From contig NZ_LMPD01000005.1 of the NCBI RefSeq assembly GCF_001424305.1, positions 302,905 to 366,904 of the forward strand: a stretch of 64,000 nucleotides of DNA, written 5' to 3'. A program made the translations under genes and the position numbers. Below, in pieces: positions 1 through 7,215 of this stretch. Position 1 is the first letter of the stretch, and every line of letters starts with the position of its first letter. The DNA comes from Pedobacter sp. Leaf176. Its GTDB lineage: Bacteria > Bacteroidota > Bacteroidia > Sphingobacteriales > Sphingobacteriaceae. The notes under the pieces were generated by a model. That model was not told where the DNA came from. It worked only from the letters and a program-made list of their open reading frames with translations, and did no database searches.

Positions 1-393
1 CTTGCAGGAACACTTTTCGGAATCATCATGACCAAGTCTGAGGCTGTTTCCTGGTACAGGATCCAGGAAATGTTCCGTTTCCAGTCTTTCCATATGTATG
101 GAATTATTGGTACGGCCGTTGTACTTGGCGTAATTGCAGTATGGCTGATCAAAAAATTCAAAGCCAAGGATCTGGCCGGAAATCCGATTGTCTTCCACGA
201 TAAGGACAAGGCCTATATAAAATACCTACTAGGCGGCACCATTTTCGGCCTGGGCTGGGCACTCACCGGCGCCTGTCCCGGCCCCATGTTCGTCAACCTT
301 GGGAGCGGATATGCCGGTATGGCGGTGGTCATCCTTGGTGCGCTCCTGGGCACCTATCTATACGGAGCGATGAAAAGCAAGCTCCCTCATTAA
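1..393 (+). CDS. YeeE/YedE-family sulfur-compound transporter subunit (5' end outside window)
   Basis: The reading frame is open from base 1, so the true start lies upstream; the ATG at 28 is internal. The visible 130 residues have three hydrophobic stretches and the motif GLGWALTGACPGP, typical of the YeeE/YedE (DUF6691) half-transporters that move thiosulfate or other reduced sulfur species across the inner membrane. In Bacteroidota these occur as two consecutive half genes; this is probably the second half, since DUF983 follows after 14 bases. The downstream sulfur genes (MBL/rhodanese, TsdA-like, DsrE) support a sulfur role. The exact substrate is not shown by the sequence. Confidence 0.8.
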   Translation, partial: LAGTLFGIIMTKSEAVSWYRIQEMFRFQSFHMYGIIGTAVVLGVIAVWLIKKFKAKDLAGNPIVFHDKDKAYIKYLLGGTIFGLGWALTGACPGPMFVNLGSGYAGMAVVILGALLGTYLYGAMKSKLPH

Positions 394-407
394 TAAAATA
401 GAATCTG

Positions 408-785
408 ATGAGCAAACTAAGGGCTATAATAGACCATAGATGTCCCAGGTGCCGAAAGGGAAAATTATATACCCATTCCATGTTCCATTGGAAATATGAT
501 CAGATGAATAAAAAATTTGCCTGCTGCAACCTGAACTATGAGATAGAGCCGGGCTTCTTTATCGGAGCGATGTATGTGAGCTATGTTTTCATTGTCGCAG
601 AACTTGTCAATGCGGGCATTCCGGCATTCATGATCTTTGGCGAAGAAGAGCAGTGGGCAATCATCGCAACCACTATTTCGCCGGTCATCCTACTGTTCAC
701 CTTCAACTACCGCTATGCCAGAACCCTTTTGCTCCATGTCCTCTCTCCGATCAAATATGATGAAAGTGCAGGCAGAAACTGCTGA
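408..785 (+). CDS. DUF983 family membrane protein
   Basis: A 125-residue protein that opens with a zinc-ribbon-like CPRCRKGKLY (residues 13-22), then a second cysteine pair (FACCNL) and the family block EPGFFIGAMYVSY, followed by two membrane segments. This is the DUF983 pattern; its biochemical function is unknown. The second metal site reads ACC rather than the usual CPxC, so zinc binding may be altered. It begins 14 bases after the YeeE/YedE stop and is probably co-transcribed with it. Confidence 0.8.
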   Translation: MSKLRAIIDHRCPRCRKGKLYTHSMFHWKYDQMNKKFACCNLNYEIEPGFFIGAMYVSYVFIVAELVNAGIPAFMIFGEEEQWAIIATTISPVILLFTFNYRYARTLLLHVLSPIKYDESAGRNC

Positions 786-800
786 GAAGATTTTGGGGCG

Positions 801-818
801 CTGTGACAAAAGTTACAG
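801..818. promoter_or_regulatory. Possible CRP/FNR-like palindrome upstream of the sulfur operon
   Basis: CTGTGAC and GTTACAG are separated by four bases, forming an inverted repeat with one mismatch, about 90 bases before the MBL/rhodanese start. The half sites resemble CRP/FNR-family boxes. No regulator of that family is in the window, so this is only a candidate. Confidence 0.3.
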
Positions 819-907
819 TGCGAAGAACCGCTAAAGGGTAAATTTGATGTAAACCTGGCAAAGGCAGGAATCATACCGTTAAACACATTAATCAAAAATA
901 AAAACAC

Positions 908-2248
908 ATGAAAATAGAACAATTTGAAGACAAGCACCTCTCCCATTACAGCTATGCGGTACTGAGCGAATGCCGGAATGAAATCATATTGATCGATCCC
1001 TCCAGGGATCCGTCTGCATATTACCATTTTGCCGAAAAACACCAGGCCAAAATAGTTGGTGTTATCGAGACGCACCCGCATGCGGATTTTGTGAGTGCTC
1101 ATCTTGAAATCCATCATAAGACCGGCGCAACAATATATTGCAGCAAACTCAATACGCCGTCCTACCTGTTTTCCCCATTTGATGAAGACCAGACGATAAC
1201 CCTGGGAAAGATCACCTTAAGGGCAATCAACACCCCGGGGCACTCTCCGGATAGTATCAGTATTTTGCTCGAACACGATGGGAAACAAAAAGCGCTATTT
1301 TCCGGAGATACCCTTTTTATCGGTGACTGCGGAAGGCCGGATTTAAGGGAAAGCGGAGGTGATTCAATGGCGGAACGCAATTTCCTTGCCGCCCAAATGT
1401 ACCATTCATTAAGGGACAAACTGATGAAACTCTCAGATGAAGTGATTCTGTATCCGGCACACGGGGCAGGTACGCTCTGCGGAAAAGCGTTGAGCGAGGC
1501 CAATAGCAGTACCATTGGTGCTGAAAAAAGAAGTAACTGGTCACTGCAGGAAATGACTGAGGCCGATTTTGTGAGCGCATTAAATGAAAACCAGCCATTC
1601 ATTCCATTTTACTTCCCTTTTGATGTGGCCTTGAACAAGAAAGGCGCAGCACCGTTTGAAGATTCGGTAAGTGCGGTTCAGATCATGGAATCCGGTGAAA
1701 ACTTAAAACCAAATGCCCTAATTATCGATACGCGAAGGGAAGATGTTTTTAAGAAGGGACATATAGAAGGCGCTGTAAATATCATGGATGGAAACAAATT
1801 TGAAACCTGGCTGGGCAGCATTGTGAAGCCTGAAGAGCCTTATTATCTTATGGCAGAAAATCTTGCTACATTGCATAGTCTTATCGCGAGGACCGCATCC
1901 ATCGGGTATGAAACGCAGCTTGCCGGCGGTTTTATAAACGCAGTAGAAACTGTCCCGGATGAGATTATCGATATCCAAAATTTTAAAGAGAACCAAAATG
2001 GATATACCATTGTGGATGTGAGGAACAAGACAGAGCGTATGGAAAACAGTATTTTTGAGAACAGCATAAATATTCCACTGGGAAATTTAAGGGAAAGGGT
2101 AAACGAAATTCCGCTGGAGCAACCCGTAGCAGTACACTGCGCCGGTGGATACAGAAGTGCGGCTGCAAGCTCACTGATTGCATCCGTTATTGATGGCAAG
2201 CAAAAGGTGCTTGATATTGGTGAGGCCATTAAGGATTTTCAGAATTAA
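908..2248 (+). CDS. Persulfide dioxygenase-like MBL-fold protein with two C-terminal rhodanese domains
   Basis: The 446 residues start with a metallo-beta-lactamase fold of the ETHE1/persulfide dioxygenase type: the metal motif THPHAD is at 55-60 and SGDTLFIGDCGRPDL follows later. Two rhodanese domains come next. The first (about 260-350) has no cysteine at the active loop (YYLMAEN) and is probably structural; the second carries an intact CAGGYRS loop with Cys411. The family oxidises glutathione or low-molecular persulfide to sulfite, with rhodanese passing sulfane sulfur. It lies 12 bases before the TsdA-like cytochrome and fits an operon converting reduced sulfur to sulfite. A sulfurtransferase-hydrolase role without dioxygenase activity remains possible. 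Confidence 0.87.
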   Translation: MKIEQFEDKHLSHYSYAVLSECRNEIILIDPSRDPSAYYHFAEKHQAKIVGVIETHPHADFVSAHLEIHHKTGATIYCSKLNTPSYLFSPFDEDQTITLGKITLRAINTPGHSPDSISILLEHDGKQKALFSGDTLFIGDCGRPDLRESGGDSMAERNFLAAQMYHSLRDKLMKLSDEVILYPAHGAGTLCGKALSEANSSTIGAEKRSNWSLQEMTEADFVSALNENQPFIPFYFPFDVALNKKGAAPFEDSVSAVQIMESGENLKPNALIIDTRREDVFKKGHIEGAVNIMDGNKFETWLGSIVKPEEPYYLMAENLATLHSLIARTASIGYETQLAGGFINAVETVPDEIIDIQNFKENQNGYTIVDVRNKTERMENSIFENSINIPLGNLRERVNEIPLEQPVAVHCAGGYRSAAASSLIASVIDGKQKVLDIGEAIKDFQN

Positions 2249-2260
2249 TATTTTAAAAGT

Positions 2261-3340
2261 GTGAAAACAGAAAGAAACAACGAGGATAAACTGCAGGTAT
2301 TTGCCCGGTTTGGAAAATATCTCGTATGGACGTCATTTCTATTCGTTGTGATCATGTTTTCTCTTGTTTTAGCACTCAGCGGATTTCATCTTCCAAAAAG
2401 TTTCTATGCGGATAAGCCTAATCCATCCATTCAAAAGAATCAAATAAAACCTTTAGAGCGCCGTGTTGCTAAACCCGAATATTGGAAGGCGCCTGATACG
2501 ATGCAGCTTCAGGGCAAAGCTGATGCGGATCTGATCAGGTATGGCCGGGATTTGATTGTCCGTACGGCATACTATTTAGGGCCGCAGGGTATCGTAGGAA
2601 AGCTGACTAATGGTATGAATTGTCAGAACTGCCACTTGGATGCAGGAACCAGGCCCTTTGCGAATAATTTCTCCATCTTTTATGCAGGTTTTCCAAAAAT
2701 GAGCGCAAGAAGCGGTAGAAAGGAAGAAGCCTTTGAACGGATTAATGAGTGCTTCGAGCGAAGCATGAACGGCAAAGCTCCGGGAAGAAATTCCAGGGAA
2801 ATGGTCGCCATGTTGGCCTATTTAAAATGGGTTGGAAAAAAACAGGATGCCGCACATTCCATTGCGGATAATTCGGTAAAAAAAATCCCATCTCTGGATG
2901 TGCCTGCAGATCCCCTGAAGGGGAAAATGGTATATGCCTCCAAATGCAGCAGCTGTCATGGAGAAACGGGCAAAGGCGTTGCCTCACCTGATGGAAAAGG
3001 ATATATGTACCCTCCCCTTTGGGGCAGGGACAGCTATAACGATGGTGCAGGAATGTTCAGGCTTGGAAATTTTGCAGGATTTGTCAAAAACAACATGCCT
3101 TATGGCGCCACCTACAAAGATCCGAACTTAACGGATGCGGAAGCCTGGGACGTAGCTGCATTTGTGAATGCGCAGCCCAGACCGCACCTGGATTCCAAAA
3201 ACGACTATAAAAACCTGTACACAAAGCCAATAGATTATCCCTTCGGGCCATATGCAGATCACTTTAGCGAAAAGCAGCATAAATATGGTCCCTTTATTGA
3301 CATGGCTGAACAGCACGCACCTATAAAACAGAAAAAATAG
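2261..3340 (+). CDS. TsdA-like diheme cytochrome c (thiosulfate dehydrogenase family), copy 1
   Basis: A 359-residue protein with an N-terminal membrane anchor (about 20-41) and two haem c sites: CQNCH at 121-125 and CSSCH at 229-233. Between them INECFERSMNG places Cys164 where TsdA enzymes keep the unusual cysteine haem ligand. Known TsdA proteins interconvert thiosulfate and tetrathionate in the periplasm. The start is GTG at 2261; the next in-frame ATG lies inside the membrane segment. It is followed after 4 bases by DsrE, and the same pair recurs at 47878-49438. The direction of catalysis and the electron acceptor cannot be read from sequence. Confidence 0.8.
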   Translation: MKTERNNEDKLQVFARFGKYLVWTSFLFVVIMFSLVLALSGFHLPKSFYADKPNPSIQKNQIKPLERRVAKPEYWKAPDTMQLQGKADADLIRYGRDLIVRTAYYLGPQGIVGKLTNGMNCQNCHLDAGTRPFANNFSIFYAGFPKMSARSGRKEEAFERINECFERSMNGKAPGRNSREMVAMLAYLKWVGKKQDAAHSIADNSVKKIPSLDVPADPLKGKMVYASKCSSCHGETGKGVASPDGKGYMYPPLWGRDSYNDGAGMFRLGNFAGFVKNNMPYGATYKDPNLTDAEAWDVAAFVNAQPRPHLDSKNDYKNLYTKPIDYPFGPYADHFSEKQHKYGPFIDMAEQHAPIKQKK

Positions 3341-3344
3341 AAAC

Positions 3345-3800
3345 ATGAAAAAATTACTGATCTTACTCCAGCTTGTCATCATGATGGTCATCACCACCAA
3401 TGTATCTGCACAGGAGACAAAAAAACCGTTTACGGGTGCTGTTGCAAAAAAGAAATCATATAAAGCGCTATATGTACTTAACAGTGCCGAGGAAAAACAT
3501 ATTTCGGGAACACTCAGGAACATCAACAATGCTTTGGAGGATCCAAGATTGAAGGGAAAACTGGAGGTTGAGCTTATCGCCTTCGGGGATGGCGTGGCGG
3601 TTTATCGCAAGGATGGAAAGTTCCTTGAGCAGCTTAATTTGCTAAAGTCAAAGGGCGTAATTCTTGCGCAGTGCGAGAATACCGTTCGCGAGCGGAAAAT
3701 CGATAAGTCAGATCTCTTCGATTTCATCAGCTATGTGCCAAGCGGCAACGGAGAGATCATCATCCGTTCGGCGGAAGGATGGGTAATCGTTCATCCCTAA
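3345..3800 (+). CDS. Secreted DsrE-family protein, copy 1
   Basis: 151 residues with a cleavable signal peptide (hydrophobic stretch ending in VSAQ) and a DsrE/DsrF-like fold: YKALYVLN, the central ELIAFGDGVAVY and a single conserved cysteine in ILAQCENTVRERKI. DsrE-type proteins bind or relay sulfur through that cysteine. Secretion places it in the periplasm next to the TsdA-like cytochrome encoded 4 bases upstream, so it may receive or deliver a sulfane sulfur there; this is inference. The C-terminal half is nearly the same as in the second copy at 48983. Confidence 0.8.
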   Translation: MKKLLILLQLVIMMVITTNVSAQETKKPFTGAVAKKKSYKALYVLNSAEEKHISGTLRNINNALEDPRLKGKLEVELIAFGDGVAVYRKDGKFLEQLNLLKSKGVILAQCENTVRERKIDKSDLFDFISYVPSGNGEIIIRSAEGWVIVHP

Positions 3801-4140
3801 TGTAAAAACCAAAACGGCAGTGAATCTTTAAAAGGTGCAAATTGGTATTTCGATACGATGCAAAGATTAGGATCAGTTGTGCCGGATCCATTTCACCCGG
3901 GGCCGCAAACGCCGAAAATTATTGTCATGTTTAAATATCAATGGCTTATGCCGGCAACACTAAAATTCAAAAGGTTCGACAAAATTGTCTATCATCGTAT
4001 GTGCTGTGCGGAGTAACGCATTTAAAAATGCTAGGGAATTTATCGAAAAGCTACATAATTAAAACAGTACTCGCCCAAACAGCATTGATAAAATTTTGTT
4101 AATCAGGCATGCGGTGATCCGTCAACCAATATTATCAATA
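3801..4140. other. Intergenic stretch without a recognised gene
   Basis: 340 bases between DsrE and DUF202. I see no coding frame of convincing composition and no clear hairpin terminator. It must hold the promoter for the DUF202 gene, but no clean TANNTTTG box stands out. Confidence 0.5.
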
Positions 4141-4530
4141 ATGGAAAAAGAAGAACAAGCCATTCCTAAATCAAACACTGGTGACCATCTGGCCAACGAA
4201 CGGACTTTTCTTGCCTGGATAAGAACTAGCATAGGAATTATGGGCTTTGGTTTTGTGGTGGTAAAGTTTTCACTTTTTATCAAGCAGATCACTCTCGCTC
4301 TTGGGGCCAAAGCCGTCGTACACCAAACCGGCAACTCACAGAGGATAGGAATACTTCTTGTCGGGGTAGGCGCACTGACCATCATCCTGGCATTTATGCG
4401 CTATCAAAAAACTCATACACTTATTAATCAAGGCAGTTATTACCATTCCTCTACACTCATCAAAGTCCTTACCGTGGTTATTTTCATTTCAAGCATGCTT
4501 TTGTTGATATATCTTGTAAGAACGACTTAG
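4141..4530 (+). CDS. DUF202 (YidH-type) small membrane protein, copy 1
   Basis: About 129 residues with the family signature LANERTFLAWIRTS and three membrane segments. The frame is open from a TTG at 4096, but the ATG at 4141 gives the normal family N-terminus and matches the paralogue at 45905-46294. Function is unknown. Both copies sit near a TsdA-DsrE module, which suggests linked inheritance. Confidence 0.85.
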   Translation: MEKEEQAIPKSNTGDHLANERTFLAWIRTSIGIMGFGFVVVKFSLFIKQITLALGAKAVVHQTGNSQRIGILLVGVGALTIILAFMRYQKTHTLINQGSYYHSSTLIKVLTVVIFISSMLLLIYLVRTT

Positions 4531-4603
4531 CGGATCTCTGACATGGAAACACTGATTGTGAGCACGAATACCAAACTTGAGAGAACCCGTACTTTATCAC
4601 CGG

Positions 4604-4960
4604 TCAAATATGTTTCGCTACCAAACGCAGCAGGTCGTGAATATCGAAAGGCTTTTTAATAAAATTCTCTGCAGCGCAGCCCCTTCTAATGTCATAACGG
4701 TCCGCATGAGCACTCATCATGATAATCGGAACATTCCGGGTTTTCTCTAAGGACTTCAGGTAACTGCAGACTTCAATGCCGTTTCCATCGGGGAGCATAA
4801 CATCCAGCAGAAAAAGATCTGCAACATGATCACTTAGCCCTGCCATAAACGAGCTTACCGAAGAAAACGCGGAAACCCCATACCCCTCACTGTTAAAAAG
4901 AAGCTGTAATACTTCGGTTATACCCTCATCATTTTCCAAAAGATATATCATCTTTTCCAT
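4604..4960 (-). CDS. Stand-alone response-regulator receiver protein
   Basis: 118 residues forming one CheY-like domain: acidic pocket NDE near residues 10-12, phosphoacceptor Asp53 in LLDVMLPDG, Ser83 in MMSAHA and Lys103 in the KKPF motif. There is no output domain and no histidine kinase nearby, so it must work by protein contact or receive phosphate from a distant kinase. Confidence 0.88.
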   Translation of the reverse strand: MEKMIYLLENDEGITEVLQLLFNSEGYGVSAFSSVSSFMAGLSDHVADLFLLDVMLPDGNGIEVCSYLKSLEKTRNVPIIMMSAHADRYDIRRGCAAENFIKKPFDIHDLLRLVAKHI

Positions 4961-5047
4961 TTGTCATGCATATTGTGGGTTGCCCCTGGTTATAATAAAT
5001 CTGATTTGCCATTCCTACGAATGTTTTTTAAAGGTCTAAAAAGGCCC

Positions 5048-5230
5048 CTACTTCCTCAATTTTCGCTTCTCATTGAGATGGCCGGTTTCCAGGTTCAACC
5101 GCTCCAGCAGGTAACGCAATAAAACCTCTCTATCTTGGTTTGCGGGGTGATATGCGTTATCTCCACCCTTTGCTGAGGATTTATTATGGTCAAAAGTTTC
5201 AAATGGTTGTGAAATATTTTTCTCTGTCAT
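5048..5230 (-). CDS. Small hypothetical protein (60 aa)
   Basis: A hydrophilic 60-residue protein with an ATG start and no recognisable domain or membrane segment. The C-terminal half (REVLLRYLLERLNLETGHL) is predicted to be helical. It follows the beta-barrel gene on the same strand after 31 bases and may be the last gene of that small unit. Unrecognised. Confidence 0.5.
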   Translation of the reverse strand: MTEKNISQPFETFDHNKSSAKGGDNAYHPANQDREVLLRYLLERLNLETGHLNEKRKLRK

Positions 5231-5261
5231 AATTTAAATTTTAGGTTAAATATTTTGCCTA

Positions 5262-5828
5262 TTATTTTTTAGTTCCTGAAATTGCCAGAGCCAAACGAAG
5301 TCCAAAAAAGGAAACCTGCCCTCCGCTGCTTTTCCAACCCTCATAACGAAGGCCGAGATCTGCACTATAATGCTTCGAAATTGGAATGCTGGCACCCAAA
5401 GTCGGTCCGTAGGCAAAAGAGGTATTCAGCCGGTCTCCAAGAGTATTTGCTGCACCAAGCTCAAGGGCAGCGTAATAGATACCTTCAAAGTAATATTTTG
5501 CTCCGACTTTAATTGGAACAACACCATTCATGCTTGTTGGCTCTCCTAAATAATCGAGACGTTTTTTTACCTCATCCCTGTAGCGGAAAGTCATATAGCC
5601 CGCAGATCCGGTTAGGTTGAGGTGCTCCGAAACCTTGAATTCCACCTTTGTTGATGCCCCATATCCGTTGACATAAGTTTTAGCCGTCTTACCGGTCGGA
5701 AAGCCCATGACAAAGCCTACCGATATCTTGGGGACGGCAGTTTGATCTTGCGCCTTTACCTTTACAGTCATTAATAACAGGAAACAGATCAGAAAAGGTT
5801 GAAATGTCCATCCGGCATAGGCACTCAT
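5262..5828 (-). CDS. Outer-membrane beta-barrel-type secreted protein
   Basis: 188 residues with a hydrophobic signal region ending in VKAQ, then alternating polar and aromatic strands (GYMTFRYRD, GAKYYFEGIYYAALELG, LGLRYEGW, FFGLRLALAI) as in small 8-strand outer-membrane barrels. Its ATG overlaps the stop of the upstream 76-residue gene by 4 bases (ATGA), indicating translational coupling. No specific function can be assigned. Confidence 0.75.
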   Translation of the reverse strand: MSAYAGWTFQPFLICFLLLMTVKVKAQDQTAVPKISVGFVMGFPTGKTAKTYVNGYGASTKVEFKVSEHLNLTGSAGYMTFRYRDEVKKRLDYLGEPTSMNGVVPIKVGAKYYFEGIYYAALELGAANTLGDRLNTSFAYGPTLGASIPISKHYSADLGLRYEGWKSSGGQVSFFGLRLALAISGTKK

Positions 5829-6055
5829 AGGGAGGTCCTGTAAAAAATGTTTAACTCGGCCGCAATGCTTTCCAGGTAAGGGGCAAGCTTAAAATCTCTT
5901 GATACAAAGGATATTACCCCTTGTTTTTTACATTCCCAAACCGTCCCAACCAGCTCTCCCTCGATGTAGACCTGGTTGCATCTTTTCTTTGGGACATCTA
6001 TGCAAATGTGTTTTCCCCCGATTTCAAACTCATGGTTAAATTCTAAATCTTTCAT
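5825..6055 (-). CDS. Small hypothetical protein (76 aa), coupled to the barrel gene
   Basis: 76 residues with two cysteines and no membrane segment; the sequence reads as a small alpha/beta protein. The stop overlaps the start of the beta-barrel gene, so the two are co-expressed. It begins just after the terminator of the RND operon and therefore probably has its own promoter. Not recognised. Confidence 0.6.
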   Translation of the reverse strand: MKDLEFNHEFEIGGKHICIDVPKKRCNQVYIEGELVGTVWECKKQGVISFVSRDFKLAPYLESIAAELNIFYRTSL

Positions 6056-6090
6056 ATTTTCCTTTTTTCTTATCTGACTAATAAAAAGAT

Positions 6091-6119
6091 TTGCCGGGCG
6101 GCTAATATCCGCCCGGCAA
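6091..6119 (-). terminator. Terminator of the RND efflux operon
   Basis: TTGCCGGGCGG pairs perfectly with CCGCCCGGCAA across a 7-base loop, directly after the stop of the adaptor gene at 6124. On the minus strand it is followed by a T-rich run, as in intrinsic terminators. Confidence 0.9.
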
Positions 6120-6123
6120 TGTT

Positions 6124-7203
6124 TTATAGCGTCTGACCGCTTTTGATCTCATCGTTCGCGGGCGAAATAATCTCTGTCCCGGCTTTGATGGAACCAAAAA
6201 TCTCGGTCATCTCTGTTCCCTTCATCCCTTCCTTAATGTCAACGAGCTTGGCTTTACCATTTGCAATTTCCACTACGTACTTCCGTTCTGTAGAACGCAC
6301 GATAGCAGAATTAGGCACAAGAAGCGAAGTCGCACCGGATTTAAGCGGGATTTCAACCTCGGCATACATGCCGGCCTTCAACCTGTTATCTTTATTGGCC
6401 ACGTCAACCTCGACGATTTCCTGGCGCATGTTGCCCAGTGAATTTGCAGACCGGCTGATCTTGGCCTGGCGCTGTTCCCCCGGCAGCGCATTGAAGCGGA
6501 ACTTGACCATCTGGCTTAGGTCCACTTTGTCTACATAATCCTCAGGTATAGAAACTTCAAGCCTCATGTGGGTCAGGTCCTGCAATACCAGCATGGGTAG
6601 GTCCGAAGATTTGCCCGCCGACACCAGTGCTCCCGGTGATACATTCCTGTCAACGATCACCCCGTCAAAAGGCGCATATACTTTCAAGTAGTCCTGCATG
6701 GTACGTACGGAGGATACATTTGACCGCTCAGCCTCAGCTATGGCCTTATCTCCTTTCATCCTGGAAAGCGCATTATCAAGTTCTAGCGGAGATACCGAAC
6801 CTTCCTCTTTTGCTGCTTCTTTCAGACGTCTGTATTTCTCACTGCTCGCCGATGCGGTCTCCCGTGCCTGCAGGTAACGGGAATTTGCCGATTGCAATTG
6901 TGATTCGAGTTCCGGTGCTTCCAGGGTCATCAGCAGCTGGCCTTTGGTCACCTTAGAACCCAAATCGACCAGTATTGCTTTCACAAAACCATTGGCCTTG
7001 GGAAAAATGTTCACCTGGTTGAAAGGCTTGAGCACCCCGGGAATGCGGGTAAAACTGGAAAGGGCCTCTTCTTCGACCTTTGTGGTTTCATATTTGGCTT
7101 CCTTGCCGTTTTTTTCGGGACTGATGTTCACGGGCTTCTGGTTTCCGCCACACGCGGCCAGAGTACTTATAATTATTATGATGGGAATGAATCTGGTTTT
7201 CAT
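6124..7203 (-). CDS. RND efflux periplasmic adaptor (membrane fusion protein)
   Basis: 359 residues with a lipoprotein signal (LAACGG, lipidated Cys near 18), a lipoyl-like half motif (VNIFPKANGFVKAILVDLGSKVTKGQLL), a coiled-coil hairpin around residues 95-150 and the second lipoyl half (VYAPFDGVIVDRNVSPGALV). This is the adaptor that joins the inner-membrane pump to TolC. It lies 12 bases after the permease gene and ends at a strong terminator. Confidence 0.92.
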   Translation of the reverse strand: MKTRFIPIIIIISTLAACGGNQKPVNISPEKNGKEAKYETTKVEEEALSSFTRIPGVLKPFNQVNIFPKANGFVKAILVDLGSKVTKGQLLMTLEAPELESQLQSANSRYLQARETASASSEKYRRLKEAAKEEGSVSPLELDNALSRMKGDKAIAEAERSNVSSVRTMQDYLKVYAPFDGVIVDRNVSPGALVSAGKSSDLPMLVLQDLTHMRLEVSIPEDYVDKVDLSQMVKFRFNALPGEQRQAKISRSANSLGNMRQEIVEVDVANKDNRLKAGMYAEVEIPLKSGATSLLVPNSAIVRSTERKYVVEIANGKAKLVDIKEGMKGTEMTEIFGSIKAGTEIISPANDEIKSGQTL

Positions 7204-7215
7204 GTTGTTTATCTT

